Origin: Nocardiopsis prasina DSM 43845 | GTDB taxonomy: Bacteria > Actinomycetota > Actinomycetes > Streptosporangiales > Streptosporangiaceae | Length of the DNA: 49,298 nt | Direction: 5' to 3' | Assembly (NCBI RefSeq): GCF_000341265.1 | Contig: NZ_ANAE01000087.1 | Coordinates: forward strand, 4,106 to 53,403 | Shown: positions 7,918 to 16,322 of the stretch, piece after piece | Layout of the letters: every line of letters begins with the position of its first letter | How positions within the stretch are numbered: position 1 is the stretch's first letter | The notes under the pieces: model-generated | The model's input: the letters and a program-made list of their open reading frames with translations, nothing else | Databases searched by the model: none | What the model was told of the DNA's origin: nothing | Made by a program: the position numbers and the translations under genes

Positions 7918-8760
7918 TCACGCCCCCGAGGCCGCCGCGAACTTCGCGCGCAGCCGGACCACCTCGGCCGGGTCCCAGCCCGGTCCCGGCACGCTGGAGG
8001 CCAGCATGCGCGTGTAGGGGTGTTCGGGCTCGCGCAGCACGCGGCGGGTCGGCCCGTGTTCGACGGCCCGACCCCGGTACATCACCAGGACCTCGTCGGT
8101 GACCTGCCCGACCACCGCCAGGTCGTGCGAGACGAACACCAGGGACACCCCCGACTCCTCCCGGATACCGGTGAGCAGCCGCAGGATCTGGGCCTGCACG
8201 GACACGTCCAGCGCGGAGACCGCCTCGTCGAGCACCAGCACGGCCGGGTCGGCCGCCAGCGCGCGGGCGATGGCCAGGCGCTGCCGCTGACCGCCGCTGA
8301 GCCGGTGCGGCCTCGCCTCCGCCTCCCGCGCGCCCAACCCCACCTGTTCGAGGAGTGCCAGCGCGCGCCGCTCCGCCTCGGTCCGGTCGGCGCCGTGCAG
8401 CCGCAGGACGTGGCACAGGCACTGGGAGGCGGTGAGACGGCGGTCCAGGGACTCCAACGGGTTCTGGAAGACCAGCTGGACCTCCCTCGCCCGGCGCAGG
8501 CGCGCGGCGCGTCCGCGCTCACGGACGCCGCGCACCCGGCCCGACACCCGGATCTCCCCGGAGTCGGGCCGCTCCAGGCCCACCAGCATCCTGGCCACGG
8601 TGCTTTTGCCGGACCCGGACTCGCCGACCACGCCCAGCGAGCCACCGGGCGCGAGCTCGAACGAGACGTCGTCCACGGCCACCAGCTCCGGCACGCGCCG
8701 GCCCATGGAGTAGGCCCTGCGCAGTCCGCTCACTGACAGCGCCGGTTCGTTCGGGGTCAT
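7918..8760 (-). CDS. Peptide ABC importer ATPase (OppF/DppF type)
   Basis: 280-residue ABC ATPase, the second nucleotide-binding subunit of the importer. All catalytic parts look intact: Walker A GESGSGKST at 46-54, Q-loop VFQNPLESLD, signature LSGGQRQRLAIARAL, Walker B VLVLDEAVSALD with its Glu, and H-loop VSHDL. The C-terminus has the Opp/Dpp hallmark EHPYTRMLASSVPGPGW. ATG 8760 overlaps the stop of the preceding ATPase by 4 bp (ATGA), whereas an in-frame start at 8913 would overlap it by over 150 bp. It is the last gene of the operon and is followed by the terminator at 7862-7897. It probably supplies the ATPase activity missing from its partner. Confidence 0.93.
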   Translation of the reverse strand: MTPNEPALSVSGLRRAYSMGRRVPELVAVDDVSFELAPGGSLGVVGESGSGKSTVARMLVGLERPDSGEIRVSGRVRGVRERGRAARLRRAREVQLVFQNPLESLDRRLTASQCLCHVLRLHGADRTEAERRALALLEQVGLGAREAEARPHRLSGGQRQRLAIARALAADPAVLVLDEAVSALDVSVQAQILRLLTGIREESGVSLVFVSHDLAVVGQVTDEVLVMYRGRAVEHGPTRRVLREPEHPYTRMLASSVPGPGWDPAEVVRLRAKFAAASGA

Positions 8761-9752
8761 CGGATCTCCTCCTCGGTGCGGGACGGGTCCGCTCCACGGC
8801 TCGTCGTGTCGGCCCTGACACAGGCGACTCCGCCGTCGTCGAGCGGGAACGTCTCCGGACGCCAGGTCGCGCAGACCTGTGTCGCGTCGGCGCACCGTGG
8901 CGCGAAGGGGCAACCGGTGAAGGCCGTGGACAGCGAGGGCGGCGCCCCTGGGATGGGTTCGGGGGCCAGGTCGGAGTCCAGCCCCGGGTTGCAGGCGATC
9001 AGCCCGCGTGTGTAGGGGTGGCGCGGGTCGGCGAAGAGCGCCGACGCCTCGCGGGACTCCACCACCCGGCCCGCGTACATGACGTGCACCCGATGGCAGT
9101 AGGCGGCGGCCAGGTGGAGGTCGTGCGTGATGAACAGGACTCCCATGCCCCGGGTCTCACGCAGATCGCGCAGGACCGAGAGCACCTCCGCCTGGGTGGT
9201 GGCGTCCAGGGCGCTGGTGGCCTTGTCGGCGAGCAGGAGTTCGGGCTCGGTGGCCAGGGCCGCGGCGAGCACGACCCGTTGCAGCATGCCCCCGGACATC
9301 TCGTGCGGGAACTGGCGGAAACGCTCCTCGGGCCGGTTCAGGCCCACCTCCGCCATGAGGTCCAGGGCCCTGGCACGGGCCTCGGCCTTCGGTGTGCCCA
9401 GGGCCAGGACCAGGCGTTCGGTGAGGAAGTCGCCCACGCGGCGGACCGGGTTGAGTACCGAGCGCGGGTCCTGGAACACCATGGACACCCGGCGGGAGCG
9501 CAGCTCGGTGAGCTCCGCCGGGGCGGCGCTGAGCACGTCGGTCCGGCCGACGCGGGCCCGGCCGTCGACGGCGGCGCCCTCGGGCAGCAGCCGCAGGACG
9601 GCGCGGGCGGTGGTGGACTTCCCCGACCCGGACTCGCCGACCAGGCCGACGACCTCGCCGGGCCGCACGGTGAGGCCGACCTCGTCCAGGACGGGCCGAC
9701 GCGTCTCGGCGCTGGGGAGGGTGACGGTGAGGTTCTCGATGTCGAGCAGCAT
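8757..9752 (-). CDS. Peptide ABC importer ATPase (DppD/OppD type) with altered Walker B
   Basis: 331-residue ABC ATPase of the Opp/Dpp class. Walker A GESGSGKST at 39-47, Q-loop VFQDPRSVLNP, signature MSGGMLQRV and H-loop ITHDL are present. However, Walker B reads LLLADKATSALD: the catalytic Glu after the Asp is Lys177 (codon AAG at 9224-9222). This should disable or strongly reduce ATP hydrolysis at that site. The C-terminal tail carries GCPFAPRCADATQVC and a further Cys, the Cys cluster common in DppD-type subunits. It starts 4 bp after the upstream permease stop. Either a natural asymmetric importer or a recent loss-of-function change; a sequencing error is possible. Confidence 0.92.
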   Translation of the reverse strand: MLLDIENLTVTLPSAETRRPVLDEVGLTVRPGEVVGLVGESGSGKSTTARAVLRLLPEGAAVDGRARVGRTDVLSAAPAELTELRSRRVSMVFQDPRSVLNPVRRVGDFLTERLVLALGTPKAEARARALDLMAEVGLNRPEERFRQFPHEMSGGMLQRVVLAAALATEPELLLADKATSALDATTQAEVLSVLRDLRETRGMGVLFITHDLHLAAAYCHRVHVMYAGRVVESREASALFADPRHPYTRGLIACNPGLDSDLAPEPIPGAPPSLSTAFTGCPFAPRCADATQVCATWRPETFPLDDGGVACVRADTTSRGADPSRTEEEIR

Positions 9753-9756
9753 GGGC

Positions 9757-10626
9757 CTACCTCCGTGAGTTCAGCCGGTCGGCGACACGCACCCCGACGA
9801 TGTTGAACGCGACCACGACCAGGGCGATGGCCGCGCCGGGGACCAGCGCGGGCCACAGCACGCCCTGGATCAGCGCGGACTGCCCCTCCTGGACCATCAG
9901 GCCCCACTCGGAGCTGGGCGGCTGTGCGCCGAACCCGAGGAAGCTGAGGGTGGCCAGGCTCATCAGGCCCTCACCGAAGAGCACCACCAGGTACCCGAGC
10001 AGGGCGGGTGCCATGTTGGGGATGAGGTAGCGCAGACAGATGACCAGCCCGCTCACCCCCTGCACCCGGTAGGCGTCGATGTAGGGCTTGGCGCACTCCG
10101 CCAACGCGACGCTGCGGGTGAACTTGGCGATGATCGGAGTGAACGCCAGCCCCAGCGCCACGACGGCCGTGGTCATGCCGCTGCCGAACACCGCGATCAC
10201 GAGCACCACGAACAGCAGTCCGGGGAAGGCGTACATGACGTCGGTGACACGGGCGAGGAGGACGTCCACCCAGCCGCGCCGCCAGGCGGCCAGCGTGCCC
10301 ATCGCCACACCCAGCGCGGAGGCGAGCAGCAGCAGGGCCAGCGGGCCGAGCAGGCTCTCCCGGGCGCCGTGGACGACCCGGGACAGCAGATCGCGGCCCA
10401 TCTGGTCGGTGCCCAGCCAGTGGTCGGCGCCGGGTGGCGCCCAGATGTTGCCGAAATCGATGGCGTTGGGGTCGGCCGGAGCGACCAGTGGGGCGAACAC
10501 GGCGGCCAGGACCACCGCGACGAGGAACCCTCCGCTGACCCACAGGGCGCCGCGCTCCCCGGAACCGCGGGCACGCCCGAGGTCGGTGCTCACGGTGACG
10601 GCCGTGGTGGGCGTCTGGGCGGTCAT
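9757..10626 (-). CDS. Peptide ABC importer permease (DppC/OppC type)
   Basis: 289-residue inner-membrane permease. After a ~30-residue cytoplasmic start come a first helix (WVSGGFLVAVVLAAVFAPLVAP), the periplasmic signature HWLGTDQMGRDLLSRVVHGARESLL, five further helices, and the ATPase-contacting loop ALAECAKPYIDAYRVQGVSGLVICLRYLIPN. The pattern is typical of OppC/DppC. ATG 10626 overlaps the stop of the DppB-type gene by 4 bp, so the two permeases are translationally coupled. Together with the DppB-like subunit it forms the channel fed by the lipoprotein at 11573-13207. Confidence 0.93.
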   Translation of the reverse strand: MTAQTPTTAVTVSTDLGRARGSGERGALWVSGGFLVAVVLAAVFAPLVAPADPNAIDFGNIWAPPGADHWLGTDQMGRDLLSRVVHGARESLLGPLALLLLASALGVAMGTLAAWRRGWVDVLLARVTDVMYAFPGLLFVVLVIAVFGSGMTTAVVALGLAFTPIIAKFTRSVALAECAKPYIDAYRVQGVSGLVICLRYLIPNMAPALLGYLVVLFGEGLMSLATLSFLGFGAQPPSSEWGLMVQEGQSALIQGVLWPALVPGAAIALVVVAFNIVGVRVADRLNSRR

Positions 10627-11576
10627 ACCCGGTTCCTTTCGATACGGACCGTCGGGTCCAGCAGCGGGTGGACGAGGTCGATCAGGGTCGTGACCCCCAT
10701 GTAGGCGACCACCATGCACAGCAGGACGGCCTGCACGACGGGGAAGTCGAGGTTGTTGATGGCGTCCACCAGCAGCGCGCCGATCCCGCTGAGACCGAAC
10801 GCCGACTCGATGACCACGGTCCCGCTGAGCATGCTGGCGGTGACCAGGCCGCACATCGTCACGACGGGGCCCAGGGAGTTGCGCAGCACGTGGCGGCGGA
10901 CCACGTGCCGTTCGGCGATCCCCGACGCCCGCGCCGCCGCCACGTGCTCCAGGTCGAACTGCTCCACCATCGTCTGCCGGGTGACCCGGGAGACGATGGC
11001 CAGGGCACCGGTGGCCAGGGCGATCGCGGGCAGCGTCAGGTGGTGGACCCGGCCGAGGAACCCCTCGCCCAGGCCGGTCACCGGGAACCACCCGAGACGC
11101 ACCCCAAACAGGGAGATCAGCGCGATGGCCAGGACGAACGACGGTACCGAGGCGGCCAGCGTGGTGCCCGCGGTGACGGCGGCGTCGGTGCGGCGCCCGC
11201 GGCGCACGGCGGACAGGGTGCCCAGAGCGATGCCCAGGACGGTGAAGAGCACCGCCGCGTAGGCCACCAGGGACACGGTGGTGGGCAGGCGGGTGAGGAT
11301 GAGGTCGCTCACCGCCGCGTTGTACTGGAACGAGGTTCCGAGGTCTCCGGTGACGGCGCCGCTCAGCCAGAGCCAGTACTGCACCAGCAGGGGCTGGTCC
11401 AGGTGGTACTCGGCGCGGACCGCGGCGATCCGCTCGGGGGTGACGTTCTCGGGGTCGCCCACCAGGAACGACACCGGGTCACCCGGTGCGGCGTACATGG
11501 CGCCGAAGATCAGCGCCGAGCTGACGGCCAGGGTGAGCAGCATGCCGCCGAGGCGGCGCAGCACGTGCGTGGTCAT
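10623..11576 (-). CDS. Peptide ABC importer permease (DppB/OppB type)
   Basis: 317-residue permease with a first helix GGMLLTLAVSSALIFGAMYAAPGDP (the AAPGDP motif is characteristic of DppB), a long extracytoplasmic segment, then five helices. The ATPase-docking loop is RQTMVEQFDLEHVAAARASGIAERHVVRRHVLRNSLGPVV. The end matches DppB proteins (SAFGLSGIGALLVDAI). ATG 11576 overlaps the stop of the binding-protein gene by 4 bp; an in-frame start further upstream would run into that gene. It forms the transmembrane pore with the DppC-like subunit. Confidence 0.93.
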   Translation of the reverse strand: MTTHVLRRLGGMLLTLAVSSALIFGAMYAAPGDPVSFLVGDPENVTPERIAAVRAEYHLDQPLLVQYWLWLSGAVTGDLGTSFQYNAAVSDLILTRLPTTVSLVAYAAVLFTVLGIALGTLSAVRRGRRTDAAVTAGTTLAASVPSFVLAIALISLFGVRLGWFPVTGLGEGFLGRVHHLTLPAIALATGALAIVSRVTRQTMVEQFDLEHVAAARASGIAERHVVRRHVLRNSLGPVVTMCGLVTASMLSGTVVIESAFGLSGIGALLVDAINNLDFPVVQAVLLCMVVAYMGVTTLIDLVHPLLDPTVRIERNRV

Positions 11577-13207
11577 CGGCCTTCGTCCTCTCGGGCGCCG
11601 AGGTCGGCGGCCCACGGGTAGAAGAGGAACGCGGAGGAGGCGGGCGCCCCCGTCACCCCCGGTCCCATGGCGAGGGTCGTGGGGACCTGGACGACGGGGA
11701 TCCACGGCATGGCCTCGGTCCAGCGGTCCTGGAGCTCCACGGCGAGTTCGGCCCGTTCGGCGTCGTCGGTCGCGGCCTGGGCCTCCTTGACGAGGCTGTC
11801 GTACTCCTCGTCGGCGAAGCCGGAGTAGTTCACCCCGGCGTCGGAGGCGCCGTTCTTGTAGAAGCCCACGGGGTCGTTCTTCGAGACCCAGTACTCGTCG
11901 GAGAACAGGTCGACCTGGGAACGCAGCGCGGGGTCCACGTAGTAGCTGCCGAACTGCTGCCGGGGCACGGTGGCGATCCGCGCCTCCAGTCCGATCCTGG
12001 CGGCCGCGTCCACGAAGGCGTTGGCGATGATGGTGCGTGCGGGTTCACCGTCGTTGGCGATGACGATGGGCTCGTCGGGGACCCCGGCCTCCTCGACCAG
12101 GGCGCGCGCCAGTTCCAGTTCGGGCTCGTCGGGGTCGGCGGGGGCGGCGTCGATCGCCGCGTAGGCCTCCTCGAACCGTTCGCGTTCGTACCCCCAGCCG
12201 CCCGGGCCCAGGGGAGCGGACCAGGGCTCGGCCAGGCCGCCGAAGGCCGCCCGGGAGATGCCGTCGCGTTCCAGTGCCAGGGACAGGGCGCGGCGCAGCC
12301 GGGGGTCGGCCAGGCCGCCGCGTTCGGTGGTGATGAGGGACCACACATTGGTGGAGGGACCCTGGTACACCTGCACTGTCTCGTCGCGCAGCAGCGGGAC
12401 GGCGGCCGACGCGGTGTCGAGGTAGGCGCCGTCGGACTCGCCGGTGTTCAGGGTGTTCACCACGGCGTTCTCGACGGCCCAGCGGAACTCCACCCGCTCC
12501 ACGCGCGCGGCGCGGGCCGTGTTCCAGTAGGCGTCGTCGCGCTCCAGCACGACCCGGCTGCCCGAGCTCCACTCGGTGAGCCGGTAGGGGCCCGTGCAGG
12601 CGTCGGTGCCCTGCGGTGTGCCATAGGCGTCGCCGTTGGCCTCCAGGGCGCGGCGGTCGTAGACGATGCCCCCGTTCCCGGCCATGGCGGGCACGAACAC
12701 GGCGTCGCGCTGGCCCATGTGGACGGTGATCTCGCGGTCTCCCGTGGCCTCGATCCGTTCGACATTCGTGTACTCGTCGGACTCCTCGGCGCCCTCCGCC
12801 GCGTGCCGTTCCATGCTCCACACCACGTCGTCGGCGGTGATCGGGGTGCCGTCGCGGAAGGCGGCCTCCGGGGGCAGGCGGAAGACGACGGTGGAGTCGT
12901 CCTCCCACTCGGCGTACTCGGCCAGCCCGGGGCCGACGCTGAGGTCGGGAGCGACCTGCATGAGCCGCTCGCAGACGTTGGCCAGGACGGTGTTCTGCGC
13001 GGTGCCGCCGTTGGCGTCCAGGTCGAGCGAGGTGGGTTCGGAGGGGAGCATCCAGGTCACCGAGTCCAGCTCACCCGCGGCGGGGGCGGTGGTGGGGGTC
13101 AGTTCGAGCTCCGGGCCCGCGGGCGGGGCCGTGCACGCGGTCACTGCGAGCGCCAGGACGGCGGCGGGGATCACCGCTCCGGCGCGGCGTGGTGGTCTGT
13201 CCTTCAC
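11573..13207 (-). CDS. Peptide-binding lipoprotein of the ABC importer (SBP family 5)
   Basis: 544-residue extracytoplasmic solute-binding protein. The N-terminus is basic (KDRPPRRAG), then hydrophobic, ending in the lipobox LAVTAC with Cys25 as the lipidated residue. The mature part has the family-5 features PSEPTSLDLDANGG, FRLPPEAAFRDGTPITADDVVWSMERH and TGPYRLTEWSSGSRVVLERDDAYW. GTG 13207 is selected because GGAGAAG lies about 6 nt upstream; an open frame continues to 13729 but only through the upstream gene. It follows the C45 acyltransferase gene by 40 bp. The ligand is presumably a peptide or an acylated amino compound processed by that enzyme. Confidence 0.92.
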   Translation of the reverse strand: MKDRPPRRAGAVIPAAVLALAVTACTAPPAGPELELTPTTAPAAGELDSVTWMLPSEPTSLDLDANGGTAQNTVLANVCERLMQVAPDLSVGPGLAEYAEWEDDSTVVFRLPPEAAFRDGTPITADDVVWSMERHAAEGAEESDEYTNVERIEATGDREITVHMGQRDAVFVPAMAGNGGIVYDRRALEANGDAYGTPQGTDACTGPYRLTEWSSGSRVVLERDDAYWNTARAARVERVEFRWAVENAVVNTLNTGESDGAYLDTASAAVPLLRDETVQVYQGPSTNVWSLITTERGGLADPRLRRALSLALERDGISRAAFGGLAEPWSAPLGPGGWGYERERFEEAYAAIDAAPADPDEPELELARALVEEAGVPDEPIVIANDGEPARTIIANAFVDAAARIGLEARIATVPRQQFGSYYVDPALRSQVDLFSDEYWVSKNDPVGFYKNGASDAGVNYSGFADEEYDSLVKEAQAATDDAERAELAVELQDRWTEAMPWIPVVQVPTTLAMGPGVTGAPASSAFLFYPWAADLGAREDEGR

Positions 13208-13247
13208 AACGGTCTTCTCCAGGAAAGAGGGGGATGCGGACGGTGGG

Positions 13248-14426
13248 TCAGCCCTGGGCGCCCGGGCCGTCGTAGAGGTTCCAGGGCATGAGCTCGTAGT
13301 CGTGCTCGCAGGGGTTCCCGGCGGCGACGCGGTACTCGCCGCTGGTGAGGTCGACGAGGCTGGAGAGCAGGGTGGACCAGCGGCGTACCTCAGGAGCGGC
13401 GGGGTCGGGGTGCGTGCACAGGGACTCGGGGTGGCCGAGGTGGTCGGACATGGCCTCGTGGACGGCGGCGCGCACCTCCTCGGAGGTGCCGGCGTTCCGG
13501 ACGGCGGCCAGGCCGCGCCGGGCGCGGGGCACGCGGATGAGCGAGTCCGTGGCGAGCGGGCGGTAGGACTCTGCCAGCTGGGGCGGGACACCGGCCTGGT
13601 AGTGGTTGCCGTGGACGAGCACACCCTCGTCGTCGGGGTACATCCACTGGCACGGGCCGGGGGTCGTCTCGACGTCGATGGCGTATCCGGAGCGGTGGGT
13701 GAGCAGCGCGTTGCTGGCGATGTGGGCACGCGTCCTGACCAGCGCGTTCAGGGCGTCGGAGAGCCGGGAGGAGTCCAGGACCCGACGGCGGACGAGGGTC
13801 TGCGGGACGCCGACGGCCGACCCGAACCGCCCGCCCAGTCCGTTGGCGTTGAGGGCGATCCCGGCGGAGTTGGCGCCGTGCCGGCCCACCTGGCCCGCCT
13901 CGACCTGCATGATGAGCGTGGGCCGGGGCGGCTGGACCACGCGGAGCATGAGGACGGTGTCGGCGGTGCCGTGCCGCCAGTCCCAGTTCTGGCCCGCGTA
14001 GACGTGGCCGTCACCGGTCGCGCCCTCGGCGAGGGCGAACGAGGTGCAGCCGTCCGAGGCCTCGCGGTCGTCGGCCTCGGTGACGGTGGGCATGGCGCGG
14101 AAGGAGGAGTCGTAGATGATCTCCCCGCGCACGTTGAGGGCCAGGACGTCGAGGAGACCGACCCCGGCGCCCTCGGCGATGCCCTCCATCTCGGTCACCA
14201 TGTCGGCGTCGAAGGCGCGGCAGGTGTCGAGCCACCCGCGGGCGCGGTCCAGGACGCCGCCCCAGCTCAGGCCGGTCTGCTGGTGGAAGGCGCGTTCGTA
14301 GAAGCCCATGGCCGCGGTGATCTGGTCCCGGGCGGCCTCTCCATAGGCGACGCCGCGCTCACGTGGGCCGCCGCTGATCTCGATGAGCGGCAGGCCCGAG
14401 GGCGTTCGCGACGAGGTGGTGGTCAT
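13248..14426 (-). CDS. C45-family autoproteolytic acyltransferase/amidohydrolase
   Basis: 392-residue Ntn-hydrolase of peptidase family C45 (acyl-CoA:6-aminopenicillanate acyltransferase-like). The predicted self-cleavage site is DGCTSF, where Cys127 after Gly126 would become the N-terminal nucleophile of the large subunit, as in penicillin acyltransferase. Other landmarks are NWDWR and GQVGRHGANSAGIALNANGL. No signal peptide is seen, so it is probably cytoplasmic. It is the first gene of a six-gene operon with a peptide importer, and its start faces the RpiR regulator. It most likely hydrolyses or transfers acyl groups on an imported N-acyl compound; the substrate is not deducible. Confidence 0.88.
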   Translation of the reverse strand: MTTTSSRTPSGLPLIEISGGPRERGVAYGEAARDQITAAMGFYERAFHQQTGLSWGGVLDRARGWLDTCRAFDADMVTEMEGIAEGAGVGLLDVLALNVRGEIIYDSSFRAMPTVTEADDREASDGCTSFALAEGATGDGHVYAGQNWDWRHGTADTVLMLRVVQPPRPTLIMQVEAGQVGRHGANSAGIALNANGLGGRFGSAVGVPQTLVRRRVLDSSRLSDALNALVRTRAHIASNALLTHRSGYAIDVETTPGPCQWMYPDDEGVLVHGNHYQAGVPPQLAESYRPLATDSLIRVPRARRGLAAVRNAGTSEEVRAAVHEAMSDHLGHPESLCTHPDPAAPEVRRWSTLLSSLVDLTSGEYRVAAGNPCEHDYELMPWNLYDGPGAQG

Positions 14427-14451
14427 GATGGTGGTCCCCCGATCACGTCAT

Positions 14452-14495
14452 GTAACATCCATTACGAAGACGTGCATAGTTGAAACGACTGTTTC
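14452..14495. promoter_or_regulatory. Two small inverted repeats between the C45/importer operon and the RpiR gene
   Basis: GTAA-N6-TTAC (14452-14465) and GAAAC-N4-GTTTC (14482-14495) lie in the 81-bp divergent gap. Both are short AT-containing dyads in an otherwise GC-rich region. RpiR-family regulators often bind TGAAA/TTTCA-like dyads, so the second is the better candidate operator. The assignment is inference. Confidence 0.45.
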
Positions 14496-14507
14496 CTCAG
14501 GAGTGTA

Positions 14508-15410
14508 ATGAGTGCTACGCCACAGTCAAGAGCTGTAACAAATAGTTCTTCGAATCCGGGGCTGGAACGCCTCCACACCCTGGTGCGCACTCACTGGGAA
14601 AGCCTCTCGCCAGCGGAGCGATCGGTGTGTCGCCTGCTCACGGCCTCGCCGGTCGAGCAGATCCTCTACTCCAACGCCCAGGAGCTCGGTACCGCCAGCG
14701 GCACCAGCAACGCCAGCGTCATCCGCACCCTGCGCCGCCTGGGCTACTCCGGACTGCCCGCCCTCAAACAGGAGATCGCCGCCCCCTTCACCTCCGAGGT
14801 CGCCCCGGACGTACGCCTGCGCGAACGCATCGACCGCATGGGACGGGACTTCACCTCGCTCTGGGACCGGGTCGTGGACGAGGCCCGCGACCGCGTCGAA
14901 CACGTGCGCACGGCCACCTCATCCGAGGAGCTCACCCGCGCGGTGCAGGTCCTGGCCGAGGCCGGGCAGACCGTCACCTACGGAGTCGGCTCCTCCAACA
15001 TCGCCGCCGAGCACCTGGCCCTCAAACTCAACCGCACCGGCGCCCGCGCCCGCACCATAGACACCGACGGCTTCCGGCTGGCCGACGACCTGCTGGGCAT
15101 CCACCGGGGCGACGCCGTCGTGGTCTTCGCCCCCGGGCGCGTCCTGCCGGAGGTGGAGGTGCTGCTCGAACGGGCCCGCGCGGTGGGCGCCCACTCCGTT
15201 CTGGTGACCGACGAACTGACCGAGGAACTGCGCGACAGCGTGGACATCGTCCTGTCCGCCCCGCACACCCCCACCGGCATGACGGCCGAGGCCCTGACCG
15301 GCATCATCGTCGCCGACGCCCTCGTGCAGGCCGTGGCCACCATCCACCCCGACAGGGCCGTGCGCACCTCACACGAACTCACCGCCTGGCGCGGACGCCT
15401 GGGGCACTGA
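14508..15410 (+). CDS. RpiR-family transcriptional regulator (HTH plus SIS domain)
   Basis: 300-residue regulator. The N-terminal HTH_6 domain covers about 20-95 (LSPAERSVCRLLTASPVEQI ... GTASGTSNASVIRTLRRLGYSG), and the C-terminal SIS fold covers about 140-275 (VTYGVGSSNIAAEHLALKL, GDAVVVFAPG). SIS domains usually sense phosphorylated sugars. ATG 14508 follows CAGGAG. It is divergent from the C45/peptide-importer operon with small dyads between, and is therefore its probable regulator. A sugar-phosphate effector next to a peptide importer would fit an amino-sugar or muropeptide-like substrate, but this is speculative. Confidence 0.9.
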   Translation: MSATPQSRAVTNSSSNPGLERLHTLVRTHWESLSPAERSVCRLLTASPVEQILYSNAQELGTASGTSNASVIRTLRRLGYSGLPALKQEIAAPFTSEVAPDVRLRERIDRMGRDFTSLWDRVVDEARDRVEHVRTATSSEELTRAVQVLAEAGQTVTYGVGSSNIAAEHLALKLNRTGARARTIDTDGFRLADDLLGIHRGDAVVVFAPGRVLPEVEVLLERARAVGAHSVLVTDELTEELRDSVDIVLSAPHTPTGMTAEALTGIIVADALVQAVATIHPDRAVRTSHELTAWRGRLGH

Positions 15411-15418
15411 CGGGCGAG

Positions 15419-15464
15419 GGGGGCTCTCCGGCCCGCCTCCAGCGGGCGGGGCCGGAGAGCCCCC
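15419..15464 (+). terminator. Terminator after the RpiR gene
   Basis: A perfect 15-bp stem (15419-15433 with 15450-15464, half-site GGGGGCTCTCCGGCC) starts 8 bp after the RpiR stop. The 16-nt loop can pair further (CGCC with GGCG). Confidence 0.75.
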
Positions 15465-15542
15465 GAAGCCGGGGCGGGGGCCCGGCGCGCCCGGAGGCGG
15501 AGGGCGCCGCGTTCCGTCGTGGCCACGGGGGAGGATGGGCCC

Positions 15543-16322
15543 ATGGACTTCTCCGATCCCCTCCCCGGTGACACCAGCCAGGACGAGCGCGCACGGGGCG
15601 CCCGGGTGGCGCTGCTGCCCGTGGGCAGTCTCGAACAGCACGGCCCCCACCTGCCGTTGACCACCGACACCGTCATCGCCTGCGCCCTGGCACGGAGCCT
15701 GGCCGACGCCCACCCCGGGCTGCGGGTACTGCCGCCGATCAGTTTCGGCTGCTCGCACGAACACGATGCCTGGCCGGGTACCGTCAGCGTCACGGCGCCC
15801 ACCCTGTACGCGATGGCCTCCGACATCGCGGCGTCCCTGCGGGCCGCGGGCACCACCAAGCTGGTCCTGGTCAACGGGCACGGCGGCAACCACGTGCTCG
15901 CCAACCTCGTCCAGGCCTCGCGCGGCGACATGGCACTCTTCCCCGGCCCACACGACTGGGAGGCCGCCCGCCGGGCGTCGGGCATGAACACGACCAACGA
16001 CCGGGACATGCACGCCGGGGAGCTGGAGACCTCGGTCCTGCTCCACGTGCGTCCGGACCTGGTCCGGCCCGGCTACGAGGAGGCGGACCACCTCGCCGAC
16101 CGGCGCGACCACATGCTCACCACCGGGCTGTCCCGCTACACGCGCTCCGGTGTGGTGGGTCAGCCCTCACGCGCCACGGCCGCCGAGGGCCGTGATCTTC
16201 TGGCGCACCTGGTGCAGGTGTTCGCCGGGTATCTCAACGTGCTCGACCCGCAGAAGCCGCCACACCAGCACCAGTCCGCCGGGAAGGGCGGCGACCAGGG
16301 CGAGCAGCCCGTACGCCACTGA
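15543..16322 (+). CDS. Creatininase-family amidohydrolase
   Basis: 259-residue metal-dependent amidohydrolase. Probable metal ligands are Glu31, His33 and Asp42 in LPVGSLEQHGPHLPLTTDT, His113 in NGHGGN and Glu160 in HAGELETS, all family hallmarks. Besides creatininase, the family includes MftE (mycofactocin) and archaeal ArfB, which deformylates the GTP-derived formamidopyrimidine. No mycofactocin genes are in the window. ATG 15543 has GGGGAGGA 8 nt upstream; GTG 15519 is an alternative. The family core ends near YLNVLD (about 16245). The last ~24 residues are low-complexity and read through into the 3' end of the opposite gene, giving a 156-bp antiparallel overlap. Confidence 0.88.
   Translation: MDFSDPLPGDTSQDERARGARVALLPVGSLEQHGPHLPLTTDTVIACALARSLADAHPGLRVLPPISFGCSHEHDAWPGTVSVTAPTLYAMASDIAASLRAAGTTKLVLVNGHGGNHVLANLVQASRGDMALFPGPHDWEAARRASGMNTTNDRDMHAGELETSVLLHVRPDLVRPGYEEADHLADRRDHMLTTGLSRYTRSGVVGQPSRATAAEGRDLLAHLVQVFAGYLNVLDPQKPPHQHQSAGKGGDQGEQPVRH

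Noticed and set aside
13248..14426. Beta-lactam biosynthesis locus
   Set aside because: The acyltransferase belongs to the same family as the penicillin enzyme, but no NRPS or isopenicillin synthase gene is present.
15543..16322. Mycofactocin cluster
   Set aside because: The creatininase-like protein resembles MftE, but no MftA-D or MftF partners occur in the window.
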